Positions 8,659 through 16,595 of a stretch of DNA of 64,000 bases are shown in pieces. How positions within the stretch are numbered: the stretch's first letter is position 1; the number at the start of each line of letters is the position of its first letter. The stretch is from Micromonospora inyonensis (GTDB lineage Bacteria; Actinomycetota; Actinomycetes; Mycobacteriales; Micromonosporaceae). The notes under the pieces were generated by a model. The model searched no databases. It was given only the letters and a program-made list of their open reading frames with translations, and had not been told where the DNA came from. Where the stretch lies: positions 2,790,001 to 2,854,000 of the forward strand of contig NZ_FMHU01000001.1 in assembly GCF_900091415.1 (NCBI RefSeq), in the 5' to 3' direction. The position numbers were made by a program, and so were the translations under genes.

Positions 8659-9556
8659 AGCGGTACTCCTGTTCAACATGCTCGATGAGGTCTCGGGATT
8701 CTTGCTCGTCGAGGGCGCAGCCAGCCATCTCGCTCCAGATCGCGTTGTAGACCTCCGTCTCGTGGGGCTTGTCGAGGTAGACAGCGCCGGTAGGTGCTTC
8801 AAGGTAGGTGATGGTCGGCTCCAGCGCTTCCCCGTTGCTGTCACGGGGGAAGTCCAAGATCGAGAACGCTCCGGACATCGCCCCGGCATGTAGTCCAGCT
8901 GAAAATGGCACGATCCGCAGGGTCACGTTTGGTAGTTCTGCCGCCTTGATGATCTGACGAAGTTGCTCGTTCATGATCGCTGGGCTGCCCGCCACTCTCC
9001 GTAACACTGCTTCGTTGATCATCAAATCGAGTTGTGGAGGAGCGAAGCGAGTGAGGAGCCTCTGCCGCTGGGCCCGCGCCTCCAGTGCGCGCTCGTGCTC
9101 TGCCCTGTCCTGATGGTTGCCGAAGCCGCCGGGTAGGCGGAAGACCTGTTCGGCGTACGCGCGGGTCTGGAGCAGGCCGGGGATTAACTCGGCCTCGTAC
9201 TGGCGGATCGAGGCTGCGGAAGCTTCCAGGCCGACGTAGAGCTGGAACCAGCGCGGCAGGCCCGAGCCAATGTAGTCGTGCCACCAGTTCTTGTTTTCCC
9301 GTGTGGCGGCGGTCATGGCGAGCAGAACCTCGGCGTCCTCCGGGGAGGCGTGATAGAGCCTGAGCATCTGCTCGACGTCCGGCTTGCGGAACCGGACGCT
9401 TTCCGCGCCGCTTTCGATGCGGTGCAGCGTTGCCCGAGCCCGGTCGAGGCGTTCGGCGGCCTGCTCCATGGTCAGTCCGGCTGACTTGCGCAACGCCTCG
9501 AACTTCCGGCCGATCTGTCGGCGCAGCATCGTCGAACTGGTCACCGTCTGTGACAC
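8651..9556 (-). CDS. XRE-family regulator with DUF5753 domain (Scr1-like)
   Basis: A 301-residue DNA-binding protein. The N-terminal helix-turn-helix of the Cro/C1 type covers about residues 15-70 (KFEALRKSAGLTMEQAAERL, RARATLHRIESG). The DUF5753 sensor-like domain follows (VGLEASAASIRQYEAELIPG, LDLMINEAVLRRV, EPTITYLEAPTGAVYLD). The start is GTG 9554-9556 with GGAGGAGG seven bases upstream. It is followed by an overlapping DUF397 gene. Regulators of this type are linked with development, antibiotic production or toxin-antitoxin behaviour. The upstream gap is AT-rich for this genome (about 9590-9710), consistent with a regulatory region. Confidence 0.88.
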   Translation of the reverse strand: MSQTVTSSTMLRRQIGRKFEALRKSAGLTMEQAAERLDRARATLHRIESGAESVRFRKPDVEQMLRLYHASPEDAEVLLAMTAATRENKNWWHDYIGSGLPRWFQLYVGLEASAASIRQYEAELIPGLLQTRAYAEQVFRLPGGFGNHQDRAEHERALEARAQRQRLLTRFAPPQLDLMINEAVLRRVAGSPAIMNEQLRQIIKAAELPNVTLRIVPFSAGLHAGAMSGAFSILDFPRDSNGEALEPTITYLEAPTGAVYLDKPHETEVYNAIWSEMAGCALDEQESRDLIEHVEQEYRYA

Positions 9557-9885
9557 CGGATCCTCCTCCTGACTCGTCCAAGAAACGAGCTGTCGTCCAC
9601 TTTAGTCAACGCCGCGTAGCAAAAACAATAGACACGTAACAGCGTGGAGTCTTGATCTAGATATCGCTCCGGCGACACACAAAATGACACATTGCTTTTC
9701 TGTTCCGCCGCTGCTTAGCTGCCCATACCAGCTGACGTGGACCCGAACGCGTCGGCGATGGAGTGACCCTGCTGCCGTACTTGCTGGTCGTGGCTGCGGT
9801 GGCAGGTCTGGGGAGGGGTTCCGTCCGTCGCAAGGAGGCCGGACGGGACCACCCTGATGGCGTACGAGTGAAGGGTGTTTCCCGG
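9557..9885. other. Divergent intergenic region, AT-rich core
   Basis: No gene is supported in this 329-bp stretch. About 9590-9710 is clearly richer in A and T than its surroundings and lies between the divergent XRE regulator and the DivIVA-domain gene, so it probably holds promoters for both. A hairpin CCGTCC...GGACGG (about 9824-9849) encloses an AAGGAGG sequence, but no gene of convincing length follows it at a suitable distance. Confidence 0.4.
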
Positions 9886-10221
9886 ATGCGGATCTTCTTC
9901 CGGCGGCGATCGGAGAACGTTGGTCGTCACCACCGGTCGCCCCGGCAGCGGCCGGCGCGGGGCGGGCTGTACCGGTCGGCGTCCTGCGCGCCGCTGCGGC
10001 CCAGCCAGGTGCGTGGGCGATCGTTCGGTACCACCCGCTTCGGTCGGCGTGGGCTGGACCCAGCCGAGGTGGACGACTTCCTGCACCGGGTGGCCGGTGA
10101 CCTCGCCGGCCTCTACGCCGCCCTGGAGCAGGTGCGGGAGGAGAACCACCGGATCAAGGAGGCGCTGCGGCAGTGGCAGACCCGCCAGGCCAGCCGCGCC
10201 CAGAACCACGCGGGGCGGTAA
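9886..10221 (+). CDS. DivIVA-domain protein
   Basis: A 111-residue protein. The first 45 residues are very basic and poorly conserved in appearance. Residues 46-105 form a DivIVA-like domain: F-G-T-T-R-F-G-R-R-G-L-D-P-A-E-V-D-D-F-L followed by a heptad-rich coiled coil (VAGDLAGLYAALEQVREEN). DivIVA proteins mark curved membranes and poles and organise growth, but this short form without a long coiled coil is probably an accessory of unknown role. I chose the ATG at 9886 with GAAGGG ten bases upstream; the GTG at 9868 is an alternative. The next gene starts three bases after its stop. Confidence 0.75.
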   Translation: MRIFFRRRSENVGRHHRSPRQRPARGGLYRSASCAPLRPSQVRGRSFGTTRFGRRGLDPAEVDDFLHRVAGDLAGLYAALEQVREENHRIKEALRQWQTRQASRAQNHAGR

Positions 10222-10223
10222 CG

Positions 10224-10475
10224 ATGTCGGAACGTTTCGTGATCCACCTGCCGGTGGTCATCACCGACCTGGACGCCGCGCGACGGATGGCCCGGATGGT
10301 GGCCCGGTCGCTGAGCTACCTGCCTATGGTGGACCCCGGCGAGACCACGGTCTCCTACGAGGACGAGCAGGGCGTACGGCATCGGGTCTTCTGCGACCGC
10401 CGGATGCCGACTGGCCGGCGCTGCCTGCTCGCGGCCGGCCATGATGGCGACTGCTCCCGGCGGTTGCCGCGTTGA
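10224..10475 (+). CDS. Conserved small hypothetical protein
   Basis: An 83-residue soluble protein beginning ATG two bases after the DivIVA-domain gene, so it is probably co-transcribed with it. The N-terminal half (FVIHLPVVITDLDAARRMAR) looks like a small alpha/beta unit. The C-terminal half carries three cysteines and a histidine (CDRRMPTGRRCLLAAGHDGDC), a spacing that could bind a metal, which is inference only. I do not recognise the family. Confidence 0.6.
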   Translation: MSERFVIHLPVVITDLDAARRMARMVARSLSYLPMVDPGETTVSYEDEQGVRHRVFCDRRMPTGRRCLLAAGHDGDCSRRLPR

Positions 10476-10489
10476 CCCGCCGATGGACG

Positions 10490-11170
10490 TCAGGCCAGCG
10501 AGCGGGTGACCTTCTCCGATGCCGTCCGGGACTCGACGCGGGTCGGGTCGAGGTTGCCGCAGAGCACCACGCTCGCCCCCACGCTCAGCGGGGCGAGCAG
10601 CCAGTCCACCGGGTCCGGGTGTCGGGCCGCGTCGACCAGCACGCGGTCACCGGCGGTGAGGCCGAGGTCCGCCGCCCGCTGCGCCGCGTGGCCGACCAGC
10701 TCGGCACCACCCCCGGCGTACGGGGAGAAGTGGTCGCCGTGGACGCGGACCTCGACCACGTAGTCGGCGAAGCCGGCCGGCACCTCGCGCAGCGGCAGGG
10801 CGAACGGGGCGAGCGCCAGCGCGTAGCGCTCCCCGGCCGACCAGGCGTCCGCCTCGGCGACCCGGTCGGCGGCGGCGAAGAGCACGTCCACCGGCCCCGG
10901 CTCCCCGGCCACCGTCAATCCTGCCGACCAGCAGCCGAGCAGCACGGCGGCGGTCTGCCAGTGCGGGGGGAGCAACACGCCGGCAGCGCTGCCGGGGCCG
11001 GCGGCTACGTCGTCGACGAGCAGGTTGGCGGTCTTCGCCACCCAGTTCGCCAGCGTCGCCCCGGAGAGTTCGGTGCGTTCCCCGGTGGCGTCGTCGTACC
11101 AGGTCAGCAGGGGTCGGGTCGGGTCGGCCGCGATCGCGTCGGCGAAGACCCGGGGAATGTCATCGGCCAT
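10490..11170 (-). CDS. TIGR03089 family protein (AMP-ligase-like fragment)
   Basis: A 226-residue protein that resembles the N-terminal part of acyl-CoA synthetases (PRPLLTWYDDATGERTELSG, LANWVAKTANLL, GVLLPPHWQTAAVLLGCWSAG) but lacks the adenylating active site and C-terminal domain. This is the TIGR03089 family, found across actinobacteria next to envelope sugar genes. I recall a homologue near the mannose-1-phosphate guanylyltransferase gene of mycobacteria. Its function is unknown. The ATG at 11,168-11,170 is the natural start. It diverges from the glycosyltransferase gene. Confidence 0.8.
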   Translation of the reverse strand: MADDIPRVFADAIAADPTRPLLTWYDDATGERTELSGATLANWVAKTANLLVDDVAAGPGSAAGVLLPPHWQTAAVLLGCWSAGLTVAGEPGPVDVLFAAADRVAEADAWSAGERYALALAPFALPLREVPAGFADYVVEVRVHGDHFSPYAGGGAELVGHAAQRAADLGLTAGDRVLVDAARHPDPVDWLLAPLSVGASVVLCGNLDPTRVESRTASEKVTRSLA

Positions 11171-11273
11171 CGGGCGAACGATACGCCGCGCGTCGCGCCC
11201 ACTCGACGCCAACTCGAGACCGGACGAGGGTCGGGTCGCCGTCACCGCGCGGGGCGGCAGGCGGCGTAGGCTT

Positions 11274-11323
11274 GCACCGAGTGTTGTTTCCCACAGATGC
11301 ACCGAGTGTTGTTCCCCACAAAG
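11274..11323 (+). repeat. 25-bp tandem duplication upstream of the glycosyltransferase gene
   Basis: The unit at 11,274-11,298 is repeated directly at 11,299-11,323, with one mismatch in the first 22 bases. The shared core reads GCACCGAGTGTTGTT followed by (T/C)CCCACA. It lies immediately before the AAGGAG ribosome site and the GTG at 11,334, so the repeats would be in the 5' leader or the promoter. This could be a pair of operator sites about 2.4 helical turns apart, or a recent slippage duplication. Confidence 0.6.
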
Positions 11324-11333
11324 GAGTTGCCCC

Positions 11334-12479
11334 GTGACCGCCGGTCGCCCGCCCCGCGTGCTCATCGACGCCACGAGTGTCCCCGCCGACCGTGGGGGCG
11401 TCGGTAGATACGTCGATGGTCTGCTCGGAGCCCTCGGCAAGGTCACCGGTTCGGGGGTGGACCTGGCCGTGGTGAGTCTCCGCACCGACCAGGAGCGCTA
11501 CGCCCGGATGCTGCCGGGTGCCGAGGTCATCCCCGCGCCGGCCGCGGTGGCCCACCGGCCGGCCCGGCTCGCCTGGGAGCAGACCGGCCTGCCGATGTTG
11601 GCCCAGCAGGTCGGCGCGCAGGTGTTGCACTCGCCCTTCTACACCTGCCCGCTGCGGGCCGGCTGCCCGGTCACGGTCACCCTGCACGACGCGACGTTCT
11701 TCACCGAGCCGGAGCACTACGACAAGTCCCGGCGCACCTTCTTCCGCAGTGCGATCAAGACGTCGCTGCGGCGTGCCAGCCGGGTGATCGTGCCGAGCAA
11801 GGCGACCCGCGACGAGCTGATCCGCCTCCTCGACGCCGACCCGACCCGGATCGACGTGGCGTACCACGGTGTCGACCACGCGGCCTTCCACGCCCCGAGC
11901 GACGAGGAGAAGGCCCGGGTCCGCGCCCGGCTCGGCCTCGGCTCCAGCAGCTACGTCGCCTTCCTCGGCGCGAAGGAGCCGCGCAAGAACGTACCCAATC
12001 TGATCCGGGGCTGGGCCCGGGCGGTGGCCGACCGGACCGACCCACCGGCCCTGGTGGTGGCCGGCGGCCAGGGGCACGACGACGACATCGACCGCGCGGT
12101 GGCCGAGGTCCCGGCGCACCTGCGCCTGCTCCGCCCCGGCTACCTGCGCTACGCCGACCTGCCCGGCTTCCTCGGCGGGGCGCTGGTCGCCGCCTACCCC
12201 TCGTACGGTGAGGGCTTCGGCCTGCCGATCCTGGAGGCGATGGCCTGCGCCGCCCCGGTGCTGACCACGCCCCGGCTCTCCCTGCCGGAGGTGGGCGGCG
12301 ACGCGGTCGCCTACACCAGCGAGGACCCGGACCAGATCGCCACCGACCTGGCCGCCCTGCTCGACGACGAGTCCCGCCGGTTGGCGCTGGCCAAGGCCGG
12401 CTTCGACCGGGCCAAGGAGTTCACCTGGGAGTCCAGCGCCGAGGTGCACATCGCGGCGTGGACCCGGGCCCGGTCCTGA
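11334..12479 (+). CDS. Glycosyltransferase, GT-B fold (GT4-like)
   Basis: A 381-residue cytoplasmic or membrane-associated transferase. The N-terminal acceptor domain begins P-R-V-L-I-D-A-T-S-V-P and has the GGVGRYVDGLL loop. The C-terminal donor domain has FLGAKEPRKNVPNLIRGWA and the E-x7-E signature GEGFGLPILEAMACAAPVL. It most resembles GT4 mannosyl- or rhamnosyl-type transferases. The start is GTG 11,334 with AAGGAG seven bases upstream. It lies just before the mannose-1-phosphate guanylyltransferase gene, which suggests GDP-mannose use in envelope glycan assembly. The donor cannot be settled from the sequence. Confidence 0.87.
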   Translation: MTAGRPPRVLIDATSVPADRGGVGRYVDGLLGALGKVTGSGVDLAVVSLRTDQERYARMLPGAEVIPAPAAVAHRPARLAWEQTGLPMLAQQVGAQVLHSPFYTCPLRAGCPVTVTLHDATFFTEPEHYDKSRRTFFRSAIKTSLRRASRVIVPSKATRDELIRLLDADPTRIDVAYHGVDHAAFHAPSDEEKARVRARLGLGSSSYVAFLGAKEPRKNVPNLIRGWARAVADRTDPPALVVAGGQGHDDDIDRAVAEVPAHLRLLRPGYLRYADLPGFLGGALVAAYPSYGEGFGLPILEAMACAAPVLTTPRLSLPEVGGDAVAYTSEDPDQIATDLAALLDDESRRLALAKAGFDRAKEFTWESSAEVHIAAWTRARS

Positions 12480-12482
12480 CCG

Positions 12483-12503
12483 GTCCGCCCTTTCTGTGCG
12501 GAC
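12483..12503 (+). terminator. Short hairpin after the glycosyltransferase gene
   Basis: The arms GTCCGC (12,483-12,488) and GCGGAC (12,498-12,503) flank a loop containing CTTTCTGT. They lie four bases past the stop codon. The stem is short, so it is at best a weak or partial terminator before the guanylyltransferase gene. Confidence 0.3.
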
Positions 12504-12558
12504 GACCGGGTCGGTGCGGCAGGCGTCCGTCCCGTGACGGTTCGGGCATGATGTGCTG

Positions 12559-13650
12559 ATGCTCTACGCCGTCATTCCGGCGGGAGGCAGCGGCACGAGG
12601 TTGTGGCCGCTGTCCCGTGCCGGGCATCCCAAGTTCCTCCACCCGCTCACCGGTTCCACCCGGTCACTGCTCCAGGCCACCGTGGACCGGCTCACGCCGC
12701 TCACCACAGCCGAGCGGACCCTCGTGGTCACCGGAGCCGCGCATGTCGCGGCGGTGGCCCGGCAGCTCACCGGCCTGCCGGAGGAGAACATCCTGGTGGA
12801 GCCCTCGCCCCGGGACTCGTGCGCGGCCATCGCGCTCGCCGCTGCCGTGATCGCGGCGCGCGACCCGGAGGCGGTGATGGGATCGTTCGCGGCCGACCAC
12901 CTGATCGGGCAGCCGGACCGCTGGGCGGACACGGTCCGCGAGGCGGTACGCGGCGCGGAGCGCGGCCTGCTCATGACGGTCGGCATCACCCCCACCCGGG
13001 CGGAGACCGGCTACGGCTACCTGGAGACCGGCGACCCGGTCGACGGCGGGCCGCTGCGCCCGGTCGTCGAGTTCAAGGAGAAGCCGGAGGTCGCGGTGGC
13101 CGAGGCGTACCTGCGCTCCGGCCGGCACCTGTGGAACGCGAGCATGTTCGTCTGGCGGGTGGACGTCTTCCTCGCCGAGCTGGCCCGGCAGCAGCCGGCC
13201 CTGCACGCCGGGATCACCGCCATCGCCGCTGCCTGGGGCACCCCCGAGCAGGACGACGTGCTCGGCACGGTCTGGCCGACCCTGCCGAAGATCTCCGTCG
13301 ACTACGCGGTGATGGAGGGCGCGGCCACCGCCGGGCGGGTCGCCACCGTCCCCGGCGACTTCGGGTGGAACGACGTCGGCGACTTCCACACGCTCGGCGA
13401 GGTGCTCCCCGCCGACGAGCGGGGCAACGTGGTGCTCGGCGGCGACACCAAGCCGGGCGTACTGCTGCACGACAGCGACGACCTGGTGGTGGTGGCCCAG
13501 TCCGGCCGGCTCGTCGCCGCGCTCGGCGTCCGGGACCTCATCGTGGTGGACACCCACGACGCCGTGCTGGTCTGCCCCCGCGACCGGGCCCAGGACGTCA
13601 AGAAGCTTGTCGACGACCTCAAGGAGCGGGGCGAAGAAGGCCACGTCTGA
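12559..13650 (+). CDS. Mannose-1-phosphate guanylyltransferase
   Basis: Makes GDP-mannose from mannose-1-phosphate and GTP, supplying mannosyl donors for phosphatidylinositol mannosides, lipoglycans and protein mannosylation. The 363-residue product opens with the nucleotidyltransferase signature A-G-G-S-G-T-R-L-W-P-L-S-R, then a metal-binding FAADHLI, VEFKEKPEVAVAEAYL and WNASMFVWRVDVFL, all typical of GDP-mannose pyrophosphorylases. No isomerase domain is fused. A GTG at 12,553 is an alternative start two codons upstream. Substrate comes from ManA and ManB encoded 40 kb downstream. The 3' end overlaps the convergent Nudix gene by 32 bp. Confidence 0.92.
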   Translation: MLYAVIPAGGSGTRLWPLSRAGHPKFLHPLTGSTRSLLQATVDRLTPLTTAERTLVVTGAAHVAAVARQLTGLPEENILVEPSPRDSCAAIALAAAVIAARDPEAVMGSFAADHLIGQPDRWADTVREAVRGAERGLLMTVGITPTRAETGYGYLETGDPVDGGPLRPVVEFKEKPEVAVAEAYLRSGRHLWNASMFVWRVDVFLAELARQQPALHAGITAIAAAWGTPEQDDVLGTVWPTLPKISVDYAVMEGAATAGRVATVPGDFGWNDVGDFHTLGEVLPADERGNVVLGGDTKPGVLLHDSDDLVVVAQSGRLVAALGVRDLIVVDTHDAVLVCPRDRAQDVKKLVDDLKERGEEGHV

Positions 13651-14245
13651 GCGCGGCCAGTCCCGGGGCGAGGAGCTGGTCGACCCCGCCGAGCCGGGGG
13701 GTGGGCAACCGGTCCGGGGGGAACCAGCCCAGCGCGTCGGACTCGTCGCTGACCCGTTCCACCGCGCCCGGCGGGGCGAGGACCGCGAACCGGACGTCGT
13801 GGTGGAACGAGCCGCCCTGGCAGGGCACCGGGTGGATGTCCACGTCGATCGGGACGGGGTCGATCCGCAGGCCGGCGATGCCGGACTCCTCGGTCGCCTC
13901 ACGCAGGGCGGCGCCGGCCAGCGTCCGGTCGGTCGGCTCGCAGTGCCCGCCGAGCTGCACCCACTGCTTGAACTTGCCGTGCAGGCAGAACAGCAGCCGC
14001 TCGCCGGTGGCGTCGACGATCAGCACGCTCGCGGTGACGTGACCGGGGCGGTGCGCCCGGGTCACCGCCACCGGCCCGGCGGCGAGCAGTGCGAGCGTAC
14101 GGTCGCGGGCCTCGGCGGCGGCCGGGCTGGTCGGCTCCCAGCGGGTCAGCACCGCGGTGGTGTCGGCGTGCAGCGCGGCGACGGTGTCGCCGGACGGCGT
14201 CGGGTCGGTGCGCGGGGCGGTGGTGTCGTCACGGGCGTCGGGCAT
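13619..14245 (-). CDS. Nudix hydrolase
   Basis: A 208-residue hydrolase that probably cleaves a nucleoside diphosphate linked to another group. The Nudix box starts G-G-H-C-E-P-T-D-R-T-L and ends A-L-R-E-A-T-E-E-S-G-I. It carries the REATEE metal-binding core but has Asp where the first Glu is usual, and one extra residue before the REATEE segment. An N-terminal helical extension of about 55 residues precedes it. The C-terminus has ALGWFPPDRLPTP, common in this subfamily. The gene overlaps the end of the guanylyltransferase gene. Substrate unknown. Confidence 0.85.
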   Translation of the reverse strand: MPDARDDTTAPRTDPTPSGDTVAALHADTTAVLTRWEPTSPAAAEARDRTLALLAAGPVAVTRAHRPGHVTASVLIVDATGERLLFCLHGKFKQWVQLGGHCEPTDRTLAGAALREATEESGIAGLRIDPVPIDVDIHPVPCQGGSFHHDVRFAVLAPPGAVERVSDESDALGWFPPDRLPTPRLGGVDQLLAPGLAALRRGLLRPAP

Positions 14246-14284
14246 CCGGACACTCTACGAGCACCCGGTCTCTACCCTGGCCGG

Positions 14285-15328
14285 GTGACACTTGAGCTGC
14301 TGGAATTCGTCGTCGCCGGTAACGAGGCGAGCGATCTGCTGCCGGTCCGCTCCGCCGCGCTGCTGCGCCGGTACGGGGCACGCCGGGGCTTCTGGACCGT
14401 GCTGGACGAGGGGCCGGTGGAGGAGTGTCTGGCCCTGCTGCTGGAGCGGGAGGACGGTGAGTGGACCGCCGAGCACGTACGCGCCGACGCCGGAGCGGAG
14501 AACCGTCGCACCGAGGACGGTGAGGCCCTGGCCCACCACGACGGCTGGGTCTACGTCTTCGGCTCGCACTTCGGCTCCAAGGGCGGACCGCTGCGTCCCC
14601 GCCGGGCCTTCGTCGCCCGGTTCCGCGAGGACGACGCGACCCCCGACGCCCCGCTGCCGGTGCGGGTGGTCCGCAACTCTTTCCGGCTGCACCGGGTGCT
14701 CAACGACGCGCTCGCCGCCGCCGACCTGACCACCCTGCCGCCGGGGGAGCAGGTCCGCACCCGGTTCATCGTGGAGACCCTGGCCCGGGGCGCCTCCCGG
14801 GCCAAGCGTTGGGTGAGCCGGCTGGCCGAGGGTGACCTGCCGCTGAACGTCGAGGGCGCCACCTTCACCCCGACCGGCTCCGTCCTGCTCGGGCTCCGTT
14901 TCCCGGTCACCACCGACGGCGAGCCGATCCTGGTCGAGGTGACCGGGGTGGCGGAGATGTTCGCCGAGCCCCGGGCCTGGCCCCGGGCGGTGCGGGCGTA
15001 CGCGCTGACCGGGGTGACCCCGCCCGGGGTGCTCACCGGCTTCCGGGCGATCGCCCCGACCGGCGACGGCGGCTACACGGCGGTGATCGGCTCCATCGAC
15101 GCGCTCGGCAAAGGGTCGGTGCTGCTCGACGACTACCCGCACGGCGGCGAGGTGACCTCACGGCACGTCCGGTTCCGGCTGCCGGTGGAGCCCCACCACC
15201 TGATCCCTGGCGAACTCGTCGCCGACCTGGCCCCGTTCCACCACGTGGAGGGGATCGCCGAGACGGACGGCCGGTGCTTCTACGTCACGGACGAGGACCA
15301 CCGGGTAGCGCTCTGGGAGCGTGGATGA
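14285..15328 (+). CDS. Conserved hypothetical protein
   Basis: A 347-residue protein with no signal peptide and no membrane segment, probably cytoplasmic. Features are many Arg and acidic residues, HHDGWVYVFGSHFGSKGGPL near the first third, FRLHRVLNDALAAADL, and beta-rich segments such as GSVLLGLRFPVTTDGEP and VRFRLPVEPHHLIPG. The pattern suggests a beta-propeller or repeat fold, but I do not recognise the family. The start is GTG 14,285, 39 bases from the divergent Nudix gene. Codon usage is normal for the genome, so it is a real gene. Confidence 0.65.
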   Translation: MTLELLEFVVAGNEASDLLPVRSAALLRRYGARRGFWTVLDEGPVEECLALLLEREDGEWTAEHVRADAGAENRRTEDGEALAHHDGWVYVFGSHFGSKGGPLRPRRAFVARFREDDATPDAPLPVRVVRNSFRLHRVLNDALAAADLTTLPPGEQVRTRFIVETLARGASRAKRWVSRLAEGDLPLNVEGATFTPTGSVLLGLRFPVTTDGEPILVEVTGVAEMFAEPRAWPRAVRAYALTGVTPPGVLTGFRAIAPTGDGGYTAVIGSIDALGKGSVLLDDYPHGGEVTSRHVRFRLPVEPHHLIPGELVADLAPFHHVEGIAETDGRCFYVTDEDHRVALWERG

Positions 15329-15335
15329 GCCCTGG

Positions 15336-15393
15336 GGCCGGGCGACGTCCCTGCGGACGCGATGGCCGCAGACCCTCGTGCCGTCGCCCGGCC
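15336..15393 (+). terminator. Nested-stem terminator
   Basis: A perfect 12-bp inverted repeat, GGCCGGGCGACG (15,336-15,347) and CGTCGCCCGGCC (15,382-15,393), encloses an inner CTGCGG/CCGCAG stem (15,351-15,371). It begins eight bases after the preceding stop codon. It has no U-tract but is a strong candidate for a factor-independent terminator of actinobacterial type. The remaining gap to 15,528 shows only a weak GCTTTT/AAAAGC inverted repeat (15,431-15,454). Confidence 0.6.
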
Positions 15394-15528
15394 GCACACC
15401 AGCATGCCGAAGTGGTTACCGGACGTCGATGCTTTTCAGCTCACACTTAAAAGCCGAGATCACGGCCGGTACTGTGCAGACGTTCGCCGGGCGGTGAGCG
15501 CTGTCCGGCGTCCACGGGAGCGCTGGTG

Positions 15529-16518
15529 ATGCTGACAATTCACTTCTCCCGCGAGGACGTCCTCCGGACCCGGGTGGCGCCCTCGGCGGACCCGCTGTGG
15601 GAGCTGGTCCTCAGCCTGCACCTGTTGCAGGAGCGCCATGCCGACCCGCTGGTCAACGGGTGGCGGCGTACCGTCGCCGCCCGGTTGCGCCGGGAAGAGG
15701 ACGCCGACCGGCTGCGTCTGCTGCTCGCCCTCAACCCACCGAGGGGCTACTTTCCCGACTTCCTGACGCCGTACCAGAGCGTCGACGGGTTCGAGGCCGG
15801 GCTGGACGCGCTCCGGGCCACCTCGCCGGAACTGCTCCGGCGGGACCTGACCACGCTGGCGGGCGGACGGGAGCTACCCGCCCCGGCCGCCGCGCTGGCC
15901 CGGGGTGAGCCGGAGGCGTTGCACCACCTCGCCGACTCGTTGCAGCGGTACCGGTCGTTGGCGCTGCGCCCGTACTGGAGCCGGATCCAGGCGGCGGTGG
16001 AGGCCGACCGTACCCGCCGGGCCCGGGCCATGCTCGACGGTGGCGCGGAGGGGCTGCTGGAGAGCCTGCGCCCGGCGATGCGCTGGGAGTCCGGGGTGCT
16101 GGAGGTGCCCGACTACCCGGCCAGCCGGGAGCTGCACCTCGACGGGCGCGGGCTGCTGCTGGTGCCTTCCTTCTTCTGTGCCCGGACCCCGGTCGCCCTC
16201 TTCGACCCGACCCGGCCGCCGGTGCTGGTCTACCCGGTGGACCGGCTCGGCGCGCTCGTCCCGGCGACCGGACCGAGCGGTGGCGACGGCCGGACGGCGC
16301 TCGCCGCCCTGCTCGGCCGGACCCGGGCGGCGGTGCTGGAGGCCAGCGACGCCGGGCTGACCACCGGCGAGGTGGCCCGACGCCTGGACATCTCCCCGGC
16401 CGCGGTCAGCCAGCACACCACCGTGCTGCGCAATGCCGGTCTGCTGGTCAGCCACCGGGACCGCAACACGGTCCTGCACACGCTGACCCCGCTCGGCCGC
16501 GCCGTGCTCGACGGCTGA
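15529..16518 (+). CDS. ArsR-like winged-helix regulator with DUF5937-type N-terminus
   Basis: A 329-residue regulator. The N-terminal 230 residues (LTIHFSREDVLRTRVAPSAD, WELVLSLHLLQERHAD, HLDGRGLLLVPSFFCARTPV) match the conserved effector-like domain common in actinomycete ArsR-type proteins. The C-terminal 80 residues form a winged helix (TRAAVLEASDAGLTTGEVARR, then DISPAAVSQHTTVLRNAGLL). There are no obvious metal-binding Cys clusters, so metal sensing is not implied. The ATG at 15,529 has GGGAG eight bases upstream. The target is unknown. Confidence 0.8.
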   Translation: MLTIHFSREDVLRTRVAPSADPLWELVLSLHLLQERHADPLVNGWRRTVAARLRREEDADRLRLLLALNPPRGYFPDFLTPYQSVDGFEAGLDALRATSPELLRRDLTTLAGGRELPAPAAALARGEPEALHHLADSLQRYRSLALRPYWSRIQAAVEADRTRRARAMLDGGAEGLLESLRPAMRWESGVLEVPDYPASRELHLDGRGLLLVPSFFCARTPVALFDPTRPPVLVYPVDRLGALVPATGPSGGDGRTALAALLGRTRAAVLEASDAGLTTGEVARRLDISPAAVSQHTTVLRNAGLLVSHRDRNTVLHTLTPLGRAVLDG

Positions 16519-16595
16519 GCCGCACCCGCCCGCCCGCCGGGGCGGGGCGCGCTGGGAGTGCGTCGCGGTGCGGTGGTGGGTTGCGGTGGTGGGCC

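Noticed and set aside
9820..9870. Very short gene after an AAGGAGG in a hairpin upstream of the DivIVA-domain gene
   Set aside because: The first ATG is over 20 bases from the ribosome site and the frame closes after four codons.
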